Source: Nemertoderma westbladi (taxonomy: Eukaryota > Xenacoelomorpha > Nemertodermatida > Nemertodermatidae). Taken from it: a stretch of 64,000 bases of DNA. Every line of letters begins with the position of its first letter. Within the stretch, counting starts at the first letter, position 1. Where the stretch lies: positions 20,990 to 84,989 of the forward strand of contig JAUCBJ010005279.1 of the NCBI GenBank assembly GCA_032718475.1, given 5' to 3'. Position numbers and translations under genes: made by a program. The notes beneath the pieces are model-generated. The model was not told where the DNA came from, made no database searches, and saw only the letters and a program-made list of their open reading frames with translations. Positions 46,185-56,397 of the stretch are shown piece after piece.

Positions 46185-46546
46185 TTTCTTAAATTTTATT
46201 AAATTTTACACGGTCTTGTTTCAATAAGTTGCGTCAATAAATAGACTTCCCTATATTTATTACTAATTATTGACTGCTTATTTTCTGATAATAGTTTGGG
46301 ATCAAAAAGTGAGTATTTTAGACTCACAGCCAGTTTAGCCCAAAATCGTTTTTATTTTTGGCAAAAAATTTAAATAAGAAACAGTGTGTCGCTAAAGAAA
46401 CCTTAGATCTTAGGCTATGGGTAGGAGGTTAGAGCGCTGTCGAGCCCAAAGGGCAGACGAAACTCTCACGTCTCCTCACAACTAACCACAAACTCTGTTG
46501 TATTCCCTCTAGTAGCAATGATTATGTAACCATTACACCTCTAATT

Positions 46547-48246
46547 ATGGAGAAGGAGATACATGGAGAGCCGAGATGGGGATATGATATCCAAGAGGAA
46601 GCGGCAGCGCCATTCGAACGATTTGGAGCTAAAGACTACACTATATTTGGTATAAAGGAATTATCAGAAAGTACAGCGAAGCTAGCAAAGATAGCAATGC
46701 CTTTACTCGAGCAGGATTTAGCATATTTCGAGACGTGTATCTTCGCTGTGCGGGATCTCTTATCGAAAGACCATCTATGTTTACATTGTTACCCTATGAA
46801 GGAGAACGTATCGTGGAGATTACTGAAGAATCACGGCAGACGCGCGCGCCTATCGGTCACCTTAGTGACGATTTCGAAGTAACGACGATCATTGGTGATC
46901 CTCTAGAGGAACTTCTTGAGATCGAAAGGAACCTCCCGAAGAAATCTCAGACGGAGATTTGACAACTTGAAGCAACAGATGCTGTAGTTTGCATACAACC
47001 TTCAGAAACCTATCAACCCATAGATCCAGATGATTATGACTATAGTGTGGGAGGAAGCGCTCGACCTATTGGAGATCTTATATATGAGCGAGTGTGGTAC
47101 CCTGCCAACACTATGTGTGGTAAATGTGGCGTCGCTGGACATCATTCGACGAAGTGCAGTGGAAAGCACATCACTACGACTCAACTAATCTGTGGATGGT
47201 GTGGAGATCAAGGGTCACATACATTTTATACTTGCTGGAGATTTATGGCTCAATGTACGTATTGCAATATCAAGGGACATCGAGCATCTGAATGCCAACT
47301 ACGAGACATACCTTATGAACACGAATCTGTAAAACTCGTAAGAAAGCTATTCGACGATTGGGAAGATTTGGCTGACGAACACGTATCGGCACAAAGGAGA
47401 AGATTCCCGATGAGAGCGCATCTTGGATTTTGGGCGGTAAATCCACAAACTATGATGTCTGAAGGATATATCTCAGCTATGCCTCAATATGACGAACTTA
47501 TAGAGGTAGTTGATATTTTGCCTCATGACAGCGGATTCCGAGTGGTGCGCGAGTATCTGTTACAGATTCACCCAGACAATAAGAACACATGGAATTTTCA
47601 GAAAGTCGTAAATCGTATCACGTATGGTGAGTTCGATCGTTTCCGAACGGAGAAGCGGAACAAGGGAGCTTGGTTAACCGTCGCATGGGCGTACCGAGCC
47701 GCGTTCTATCACAAACGTATACGAGCGAGCGTATTCGAGGAAGAGGAGATCCTAGAGGCGACAAATATACCAGCCACTCCGGTTGCGCCGTCTGCACGTC
47801 ACCCTCGGGAGGACGGACAGGGTAGGATCATAAAGGTTCAGAAAGTGAGCCAACAATTGAAGAAGTCTATTAATATAGAAGAACGCAAGGGAGTCAAGCC
47901 GACTATTCGAATTACTAGGGATACGGTATCGCTTCCTAGAGAACCAACAGGAGGATCGGGACATACACCAGCTGATCAAAAGGGGGCAAAAGTTTCTCTT
48001 GGGTCTGCGTCGTCCGCTTCTCGTGCATTCCCAGACGTTCTACCAACCGTAGTGACAACTGATCGGTCACGAGGAATTGGTCGAGGATTTGGGACGCCTA
48101 ATAGGCAAATTTGTGAGGAAACGGTAGTACCTCCTCTCAACGTCCCAAGTAAACCAGTGACTCGCCCCATTAGTCCCATATCGCGAGCAAAGTCACCTGT
48201 GCGCAGTTTTTGAGGACGCGGCAGGGCTCGATCTACAAAGCGGTAA
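46547..48246 (+). pseudogene. Extra 3' gene (ORF3) of element 2: triple zinc-knuckle protein
   Basis: ATG 46547 opens a frame to 46882; the knuckle-bearing body is in the next frame (about 46633-48246). The first 48 codons differ from element 1 mainly at silent positions, so that frame was under selection. The knuckles are CGKCGVAGHHSTKC, CGWCGDQGSHTFYTC and CTYCNIKGHRASEC, followed by FWAVNPQTMM. TGA codons at 46960-46962 and 48211-48213 interrupt it; the original TAA is at 48244-48246. Between the two frames element 2 has about 115 bp that element 1 lacks. How the two frames were joined (splicing, programmed shift or shared ancestral damage) is not resolved. No membrane segment was seen; a nucleic-acid-binding role is inferred. 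Confidence 0.7.
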
Positions 48247-48676
48247 AGGGAGGGCAAGGGTGGATGGAAGACTCGTGGGCCTTTCCTATTGTATTGTTCT
48301 AAATTTATGTAATTGTATTGTTCCAAATTCATTGCACAGAACTTATGCAATTTATATTTAGGCACGAAAGTATTTGTAATTTTTTGAATTTATGCAATAT
48401 TTGAGATGCAATAAATTTATGCAATATCGAGATGCAATCGATTTATATTGGTGAATTTAATTTAGATTTATATTGTGCCTACTTAATAAAGCCTTAAATA
48501 TGTAAAGTTTGAATTTGTAATTATTTTTGTACCGAATTATTACGTAGAAAGGAAGTATTATTGTTTGAAATTTAATTTGTAAATATGTAGGTACGCCCTA
48601 AGTATTCCATAATTCGATTGATTATTGGTGAAAACCGTATATTTATGTACGATAATATCCTGTTTTCATGGAGCGG
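48247..48676 (+). other. 3' non-coding block of element 2
   Basis: AT-rich with TTGCAATTTATA-like repeats, one 16-bp motif copy and, at the LTR edge, ATGGAGCGG as in element 1. Confidence 0.6.
48266..48281 (+). repeat. Dispersed 16-bp motif, element 2, 3' non-coding
   Basis: GGAAGACTCGTGGGCC followed by TTTCC; 20 bases after the ORF3 stop. Confidence 0.7.
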
Positions 48677-50678
48677 TATAGAATTATATCCTCATAAAAG
48701 CCGTGGATTTTCAAAATTTATTTTTGTTGGAATAAACTTGTTATAAAGATTACGTTAAGTTCTCATTTGTATTTACCATTGCTATTTGTACGAGGTTACT
48801 CAAGTGGTTCAGTAGCTCAGTCGGTTATGCGTTGGAAATTTGTCCAGAAGGTATCGTGTTCAAATCCTAGAAGGTGTGAATTGTTTTTTGTGCTGAATTT
48901 TCAATTAATTCAAATTAACCTCTACGATTTAAATTGATAGTAACAATGTATGATTTGACTGAATCATTGTACGAATACATTATACAATGTACGATTTAAA
49001 TTGCATTTACCCGAGTGATTAACCAATATAATTGCAGTTATATGATAGTAACCAATGTCGTGCAAGTTGTGAGTTGTTGGACCAATGGTTATCTTTAAAA
49101 ACCCAATATAATTATAGAATGTTCTCGATTGTTTGCAGCACAAATTTGCTATAAAAGGTGCAGTTTCGTTCATTAGTTATTCAATCTCAATCACACAAAA
49201 ACACAATTATTCTGAGTTATCTGATATTTGTTTATTCTGTCATTAGTTATTTCAGATTACATTTTGTATTAGTATTAATCTGCAATAAAATTCAGAAATA
49301 CCGCTATCAGCCTTTCTTTTCACTATGATTCACTACGGTGAACACCCTTAGGAACAGGATGGTCGGCTAAAGATCGGGCCGCAGCAGTGAACGAGAACAT
49401 CGGGGGAATGTGACCAGGAGACCACCCACAACATCTATTAGAGTTATTCGCCCATCGCCTGAAGGTTAGACAGTGTTCGATGCTTTGCTACCTAAGTGTA
49501 AGACCTAAGATCGACGGTAGGAGCAGCGACACACTGTACGCCAAAAGTTAAATTAAGATCTGTATTATCCTGATTCTCGGAAAACCAGCAGAACCCCTTC
49601 ATATTCCTACGGGGGGAGAGGAGGACAGAGGAAAGTTAGAGATACCTGTACGCAGATAAGACATAGGCACACCAGTACATGGCATGTAAATTGATAGGGT
49701 GCAGCAAAACTGTACGCCTAGCTCATTGTCAGGTATAGGTGCGCTGTGTGTCTTGTCAGCAGTACACGGTATTTGTTGCTTGCGTTGGAACTTGTAGGCT
49801 AGGAGAGGGTTGTTGTGTTTTCCCTGAATTGTGATTATACCATTCAGGCGGTAGGGCAGTTTACATGCTAGGCGAAAATAAATTGAGGCTATTAGGGATA
49901 CTAACATCTACCGTGTCCCCGCCAACGTCCTGATAGGAAGTTACCCGGACTACCTAGGTGACTAAAATTCCAGATAAGAGCCAGGATAGCTATTCGTAAC
50001 TGTACGCCTACAGTAGTAAACTAACACATTTCTTCTTAGTATTAGGGACCTGGTACCTAAAATTGCCGAATTCTGGGCGTAGCATTAACCCTATGCCTGA
50101 ATTTGAGTCCTGGAAATACACAAAAGGGGAAGGAGCCTTATCATTTGTAAGTATTGGACCTACAAGTTACCAAAATATTAGAATATTTGTAAAATAAACG
50201 CCGGACCCAGTAAATGAGATTATATGAAGGATTAAAACCAATTTTGATCCAAGAATTAACAAATACGCGTGTTTAGGAATTATTTACACCTCAAAAAAAT
50301 ATAAAATAATTTGTTCACTCTGCTGCTTTGCCTGCTAGTTATATTTGTAGCTAGCGTCTCTCTCACCCACCATATAAATCTCACCGCGGCAAAGTATACG
50401 AGCGCCCTTAGTCCGTCAGTGAGTCAGCCCGATTTTAGGATTCGCTGCGCGGGATTTTTGTTTTACCGAAGTTTGTCCGTTCGTAGACTGTTTTCTGCCT
50501 CACCGGTTAAAAGAGACCAATACTGCGATAGTTTTGCTTACTTAGAGTTTACTGTTTTGGTGAGAAGGTCGGATTTATGCTTTGATTCACAGACTCTATA
50601 GTATGATATTGCAGGATACGTATTTGGGTTTCTCACATCAGTAGGAATGTGTACCTTTGTTCGTGTCTCTTCCATTTA
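48677..50678 (+). repeat. 3' LTR of element 2
   Basis: 2002 bp; retains the 19 bp missing from the 5' LTR. TATA box 49150-49157, AATAAA 49284-49289. Confidence 0.93.
48804..48880 (+). other. tRNA-like Pol III unit in the 3' LTR of element 2
   Basis: Copy of 34521-34597 with two base changes, again followed by a T6 run. Confidence 0.55.
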
Positions 50679-50683
50679 ATGTC

Positions 50684-52370
50684 GTCCAGGAATTTGTATT
50701 GCTCGACCTCGATGTTGGTTGGCCGCCTGGCATTGATATTAATTGACTCTATCACTTGGATGGGGTCGATGGTTGCCCCATAGTCGCATCCCGGTGCCAC
50801 TGCTGCAATTGCGCACCATCCTGTTCTCATCTCCAGGATCTCATCTTTGCTAGAGATGGTTGTTACCGCCATTCTGCTTGGCCTCGTTCTCAATCCTATC
50901 TCTTCGGCCACCCATTCCTCGACTAATGTGAAGGCAGCTCCACTATCGACCAGCATTAGTGTTGTTACCGATCGATTGCCTTCCCCAATCACTCGCACGG
51001 GTACTACTCCAAGTAACACCGTTCCTCTCTTCTTACGTACTACCGTGCTCATTGCCATCGTTTGGCCTCTCCTTTGGCCAAACTTGACCGGCTTCTCTTT
51101 GCATTCCCTGGCTCTGTGTCCGCTCATCACACATCGCGAGCAGATTTTATTGCTCGACGCATAATCTATCTGATCTTGCCTGGGTAGCGCCTGCCAGTAC
51201 CTGCAGTTCATGGTTTGATGAAGCGCATTTGCGTGTAACTGGCATTTGCTCTTTGGGTCGTAGCCCTCCTTATACAGCGCATTGCGTATCGCAGTTGCGT
51301 TCGTACCAAAGTCCCTACTATTCTTATTGTTTGGATTCGGCCTACTGGACGTACTGGGGTTATATTTATTCGTGTTGTTGTTGTTCCCCTGTCCGTTCCA
51401 TGGTGTGGTCTTATCTTCGGCTAGCTGTGGACTTGCAGTCCCCTGCGTCGCTGCATATGGCAATGATTGCCTGAGCCTCGGTAATGCGTTTGATGTATTG
51501 TGCTCTGGCTTCGGTCTATGGTAATCCGTCTTCGGTCCCTTTCCCAGGCTATCTTCACTATAGACTGGGTCAGTTATTAGTTCAGCCTCGTAGTTTAAGA
51601 AGTTTGACATTTCTTCTAAACCTGGTTCCGCACCCTTCTTGTCTCGAGTGGAGAAAGCAACTTTCCTCCACTTGTTGCGCAGCCAGTTCGGTAGTGCCTG
51701 CGCTATCGTGGTGATGTTATTGGACGCGTTGAGCTCGTATGGCGCGTCTAGCGTCTTCAGCACGATTAGCGCCTTTTTGACTTTGTTAGCGAACGTCTTA
51801 ATGCTAACGGGATTATCCTGTAGGCCACCCGATGTTATGCCTCTCAGCGTCTGCCTGATGATCTTGGCCGGGTGCCCGTATTCCCTATCCAGTGCCCGCC
51901 ATGCCGTCGTGAAGCCGCCTTCTATTCCTTGATATTGCCTCACGATATCGTATGCTGGGCCTCCCGTGTATACTTGCAGATACTTTAGGCACTCCGCCTG
52001 CGTCAAGTTTTTTGTTAGTATTTCGTTGCTATACATGCGCCGAAACTGTAGATATTCTTCCGGCCTACTTCCATCGAATTTGAATGGTTCCACGGGTGGT
52101 AGCTCGATACTCATTTTCAACGCATCGATCAACGTGGCCATCCCCATCGCCTGTGCTTCCAATGGGTTCGATGGATGCTGTATAGTTTCTCCTGTCTGGT
52201 GCGATCCGTCCGTCCTATTTCTTGACTTTCTCTGACTTGGATATGTCATTGGGGGTAGCGGCCCCCTCCATATTTCTGTGTCACACGACCTATTTTCATC
52301 CAAGGGTCTCATTGTTCTTACTCCTATCGGGGTATATTGTTGATATTGTGATGGGGGAATGTCACCCTGT
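50684..52370 (-). pseudogene. gag-pol: Gag DUF1759-type region, zinc knuckle and protease of element 3
   Basis: This frame opens inside the 16-C tract at its right edge and is cut by element 2 at 50683. It contains the BEL Gag region (FKFDGSRPEEYLQFRR, KYLQVYTGGPAYDIV, REYGHPAKIIR), a knuckle-like CSRCVMSGHRAREC and an aspartic protease with MLVDSGAAFTLVEEW (DSG near 50935-50945). An Asn/Ser/Pro-rich stretch separates Gag from the knuckle. The frame resumes at 34393 beyond element 2. It is one base out of register with the upstream gag, the shift falling in the homopolymer. Confidence 0.87.
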
Positions 52371-52386
52371 CCCCCCCCCCCCCCCC
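52371..52386. repeat. 16-C homopolymer at the gag frame break of element 3
   Basis: Reads as poly-Gly on minus. The upstream gag frame ends ten bases after it and the downstream frame opens through it, so its length decides whether the two parts are in frame. Confidence 0.85.
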
Positions 52387-53245
52387 ACCGGTATGTTTGG
52401 CATTGGGGTTGATGTTAATATATTGGGGCCCATACACCTATCCGCAATAATTCCCCCCTCCCCTGGGTATATGTTATGTCCCTGCATGCTGTAGACATAC
52501 TGCTGTACTGGTACCGGTATAGGCCTATCAGCTTCTGTCCTACTCGCCGGTATGTATTCCACGACTTCCGGATTTAATCCCATTGTCTGCGCTATCCTAT
52601 CGCCTACATTGCCTCTCTCAGTATGGCCTATGGTATGTGCAGTAAGGCCTACAGTATGTCCTACAGTCTGCATGTGTCGCTCGGGATCGAAGTTTATTTT
52701 TCTCGAATAGTCCTCCCCGTGGCTACCGTACTCTCGATTGGTAGGTATATTCCGTCGGAAAGTTTCTCTTCGACCCCCTCCTCTACTGCTCTCGTCTTCG
52801 TACCGGTACATCGCGCACCCCTCCATCGGCGCGTAATGCACCTCACCGGGTCGCATCTCTCCGGGGCGACGGCAATCTCCCGGAGTCCGACCCCACTGAC
52901 TCTGCGTTCTCATCTCGACTACCGACGGCTCGCTATCCGTCCTCGCTCTTCTATCGTTCGCGGCGACACTTCTACTACTGTCTTCTCTTCTTCTCCTTTC
53001 AGTGGAATATTCCCGCTCGTGAGATCTCTCGTCGACCTCCCGGTTAAACCCCACTGTTCTTCTTCCCTCTTCTGATCGGGCTCGACGCTTCGTCCGCCCT
53101 CTTACGACGTCAACCTGTCTCTCTCTGCTCGGTCGCACGCCGCTGGGGATACTCGCAATCCCCCTATTGCTCTCCGTCGCTGGGTGTTGCGGTTTACCTA
53201 TTTCGGCCCGCGCACCATCCGCTGACGGCTGTGGGACACTCTCCG

Positions 53246-53332
53246 CCCCCCCCCCCCCCCCCCCCCTTTCGCTGCTAACTCGCTGTTGTGGGGCCCCTGT
53301 AGCCCCCCCCCCCCCCCCCCCCCCCCCCCCCC
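53246..53332. repeat. Two long C-tracts (21 and 30 bases) coding poly-Gly in element 3 gag
   Basis: Tracts at 53246-53266 and 53303-53332. Both keep the minus-strand gag frame open in the assembled sequence; lengths may be unstable or mis-sequenced. Confidence 0.85.
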
Positions 53333-53439
53333 ACTCGCCACATCTAACTTCGCTATTTCTCACCCCGCTACTATATCCCTCTCCAGTCGACACATCAACC
53401 CTACCGCGGTCGGGTCTATTCACCCCCGCCTCTCCCTCT

Positions 53440-53690
53440 GCTATTGCGTGGCCTACCAGGCCCTCTACTCCCTGCCTACCAACTACGTGGCCTACCAGGC
53501 CCTCGCTGGGTCTACCCGACCCAGCCACTCCCTGCCTATCAACTACGTGGCCTACCAGGCCCTCACTGGGTCTACCCAATCCAGCCGCTCCCTGCCTACC
53601 AACTATGTGGCCTACCAGGCCCTCTCTGGGTTGGCTCAACCCCGCCACTTCCGGCCTACCAATTATACGGCCCACCAGGCCCCCGTCTGC
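53440..53690 (-). repeat. ~60-bp in-frame repeat in element 3 gag
   Basis: Four to five units with TACGTGGCCTACCAGGCCCT on plus, each encoding EGLVGHVVGRQG-like residues. Confidence 0.8.
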
Positions 53691-55559
53691 CTGGCCATAC
53701 ACGCCCGACGTGTTTACGTTAATAGCACCCATATTGGAAACGGAATTAATTTGTTCGTTTGAAACAAAATCATTTGAATTATTTTGCGCGACTACACTAT
53801 CTGAATTATTTTGTAAATTCAGGCTTGGATCATTATTTAAATTATTTGGGTTATTTTGCATAACTACGTTATTTGAATTATTTTGTAAATTCTGGTTTGG
53901 ATCGTTATTTAAATTATTTGGATTATATTGCGTAACTACATTGTTCGGATTATTTCCTACGTTAATATTAGAATCGTTCTGATTTAAATTTAAATTACTA
54001 CCACTAGGCAAAGTATTTCCTGCAATAAAGGTTTGGTTAGAGTTATCCCATACGGTACTATTAATATTAACAACGTCTACTGTAACATTATTATTACCCC
54101 CCCCGCCCGTACGGTCACACCAGTCTTGGGTCTGTCGTGCGGTCCCTGTAAGTGGGATATTAATAAATGTATCCACGGCCTCCGGCTCCTCAAAAATACT
54201 CAAGCCATCCCCGCTCTCAGACGCCCTCGCCCGCACCAGTTGCAGCTCGCGCGTGTGTCTAATCCTACGTTCCGCAAGCTCACTTTGGCGTCTCTTTAAT
54301 TCCTTTTGCTCTTGCTCAGCTTCTGCCATTCTCCTCTCATACTCCCGGGCGTCCCGGGCAGCCAACTCTGCTACACTCCAAGCGCTCTCCCTTCGCCTCG
54401 CTTCACGCTCCTTGCGTTCACTTTCCCCCTTTGCCTCACGCTCCTTGCGTTCCTGTTCCTCTCTCGCCTCATGCTCCTTGCGTTCCGCCTCACGCTCTTT
54501 GCGTTCCCTTTCTTCCCTTGCCTCACGCTCCTTGCGTTCCCTTTCCTCTCTCGCCTCACGCTCCCTACGCTCCTTTTCCTCTATTTCCTCACACTCTCTA
54601 AGGCTTCTCAAAGCCCTTTCGGCCCTCTCTCCGGTTTCTCTAATCAATGCCGCTTCCCTCTCTAGCCGCATTCTCCCCTCCTCTAGCCGTTTATCCATTA
54701 CCCTCTGTCCTTGCTCTATCAGGTCTAGACGGTACGCGGCACCTATCTCTCTCACCAGTCTTTCTTTTGCGGAGGATGTAGCAGACTTATCGGTTACGAC
54801 GGACTCCCTCCGCCTTCCCAACCTACTAACTTTCCCCCGCTTCCCGGAACTTTCTCCGACCGACGAGGCCGAATCCTCGGGGTTAACCTCGGATTCGCCC
54901 CCTTCAGGTCCCCTCCAACCCACTAATTTAACTCCCCGGGCATCGACCAAGTATGGCCCTATGTACACTGACGCTACGCTAGGTTCCATACTCCCACATT
55001 CCCATAGTTCAAACAGTTCGCTGGCAACCCCTTTTGCTCTCTCCTCGGCTAGTTCTCTCTGCCCAAAACGCATTAGGTAATTAAAGTGTCTATTCGACTC
55101 ACCTAGTCGTTTCCTCAGTCTCACCTTGTCTATCTTCGCCCCTTCCTTCTTAGCGTCCTTTAGTAGTCTCTGGGTCGCGTTGTAGGCCCGTCAAAGTCGT
55201 TCAGAAACCCCGACGTCCTCGTCGCCGACCTCTCTTCCGTCTCTCCGGGTCCGACGTCGTACCGGCGGCCCCACCATCGCCATTTCGGTGGGCCGTTCGT
55301 CGCCCTCGGCCTGTAGCTGGCCGGCGACATCGGTGCGTCGACCCCCGTCCCGTGTCGACTCGTCTCCTTCTCCCTCCATCTCGCTCTCTCTTCCTCTCGG
55401 CTCAACCTCGGGTTCCAGGCCCCCCTCGTCCTGAACTGCCGGATGACCCGTTACCGATGGGTCCGGCGTTGTGGGCCTGTATCGCCTGGTTGCGGCCTCG
55501 CGGATCGTTAGCTCTTCGTCCGGGGTCCGCGTCGGCGTTGTTTCTCCCGACTGACTCAT

Positions 55560-55653
55560 CTCGCTGGTGATTGGTGGAGTTCAGCTAGCTAGGGCAGCAG
55601 TTGGTTTTAGTTACTTTTACGGTTTAACTAGGGCGGCAGCTCGATTTAATTAC
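55560..55653 (-). promoter_or_regulatory. Short leader of element 3
   Basis: 94 bases between 5' LTR and gag ATG. It holds a duplicated TTTAACTAGGGCGGCAGCT-type segment on plus. The first bases in sense are GTAATTAAATCGAGC, again without a TGG primer-site start. Confidence 0.5.
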
Positions 55654-56209
55654 TGTGACGGGATCCAGGAAGGATCCCGATTTATCCGTTGTTTAATTCA
55701 CTCGTCCCCGCCGTGTGTATGAAAGGTAAAAAAGGGAATCCGTGTCGTTCGTTGTATATAATGACTGATATAGATATATAGGGTATATAGATATAGGTGT
55801 AACTGATATAATGTTGTCGTATACAGAAGGCGGGATACGGTAATTAAAGTCCCGGTCCTTCCCTAGCTAAACTATCTAACCTAAGCTAGCACCAATATTG
55901 CACTGAGATAACTGAATGGAAAGATTACTGCCAACTGGCTATATTGCACGGTTGGCCTTGTTACTCTACCTAATCGATGCCTTTCCCCCCCTGATTAGTT
56001 GATACCCTTGTTGGCGCCCCGTGGAGTGTTCCCGTTCACTCCTCCTGTTCTCTCTGGGTTAGGGGTTTGGCCCCTGACCCTTATTGTGTGGTTCTCCTTC
56101 CCATTCTCATTGGGATGGCACGAGTTGGTTAATTACCCAATCTCGTGGCTCCCAATATTACTTATCGGCTTAACTTTATGGGGTGTTAGCGGGATTGAAT
56201 AAGCTAACA
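55654..56209 (-). repeat. 5' LTR of element 3
   Basis: 556 bp, three differences from 25572-26127 by hand count. Confidence 0.93.
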
Positions 56210-56214
56210 TTTGT

Positions 56215-56290
56215 CCTCGCCCATCTTGGACTCCCATAGAGGAGTAGTGGAACTACTGCTGCTCTAAATATTCGGACATTAATTTTCTGA
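56215..56290 (-). mobile_element. LINE copy A, right stub beyond element 3
   Basis: Matches 60990-61065 (GGACTCCCATAGAGGAGTA and CTGCTGCTCTAAATA), i.e. RT C-terminal codons on minus, continuing 25571. Sequence 56291-56397 is AT-rich with no recognised content. Confidence 0.65.
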
Positions 56291-56397
56291 TTAATTCATA
56301 TAATTCATTATTAATTAATTCCGATAATTAAATGACATATACATATAGGCAGGCCTACATTTAACAGTAGGTTATAATTAATTATCCTAGATATTTA

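Larger units (their letters stand above)
34394..50678 (+). mobile_element. BEL/Pao LTR retrotransposon, element 2 (16.3 kb), nested in element 3
   Basis: Plus-strand relative of element 1. LTRs at 34394-36376 and 48677-50678, gag-pol 37181-45883 in a single frame with three stops, inverted-repeat spacer, zinc-knuckle ORF3 46547-48246. TSD atgtc at 34389-34393 and 50679-50683. Coding regions are very close to element 1 but the LTRs differ from those of element 1 by roughly a quarter of positions (visual estimate), so these are sister subfamilies. The insertion splits the pol frame of element 3 right after its protease. Confidence 0.94.
52362..55559 (-). pseudogene. gag: N-terminal Gag of element 3
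   Basis: ATG 55559, 94 bases after the 5' LTR. A TGA at 55191-55193 interrupts it; the same frame then runs to 52362. Features in order: acidic/Arg-rich start; a long charged coiled coil of ERKEREAREER repeats (about 54370-54600); an Asn-rich repeat (NNPNNLNNDP type, about 53760-54000); Gly-rich 20-residue repeats with GLVGHVVGRQG (about 53440-53690); two poly-Gly runs encoded by C-tracts; an Arg/Ser-rich region; and short THTVGLTAHTIGHT-type repeats. Like element 1, the N-terminal Gag is a long coiled-coil extension before the DUF1759 region, but no residue-level similarity was seen. Confidence 0.8.
25572..56209 (-). mobile_element. BEL/Pao LTR retrotransposon, element 3, with exonuclease-zinc-knuckle ORF
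   Basis: Minus-strand element with 556-bp LTRs (55654-56209 as 5', 25572-26127 as 3'), TG...CA ends and TSD tttgt (25567-25571, 56210-56214). Without element 2 (nested at 34394-50678) it is about 14.3 kb. In sense order: short leader, gag (55559), gag/protease, RT-RNase H-integrase, a minisatellite spacer, an extra ORF with exonuclease-like and zinc-knuckle regions, and a 3' non-coding block. The LTRs show three differences by hand count. It lies in LINE copy A. It is not closely related to elements 1/2, since pol similarity is limited to domain motifs. Confidence 0.92.

Noticed and set aside
53167-53982. Long Pro/Leu-rich plus-strand ORFs over element 3 gag
   Set aside because: Shadows of the minus-strand gag caused by C-tracts and low stop density.
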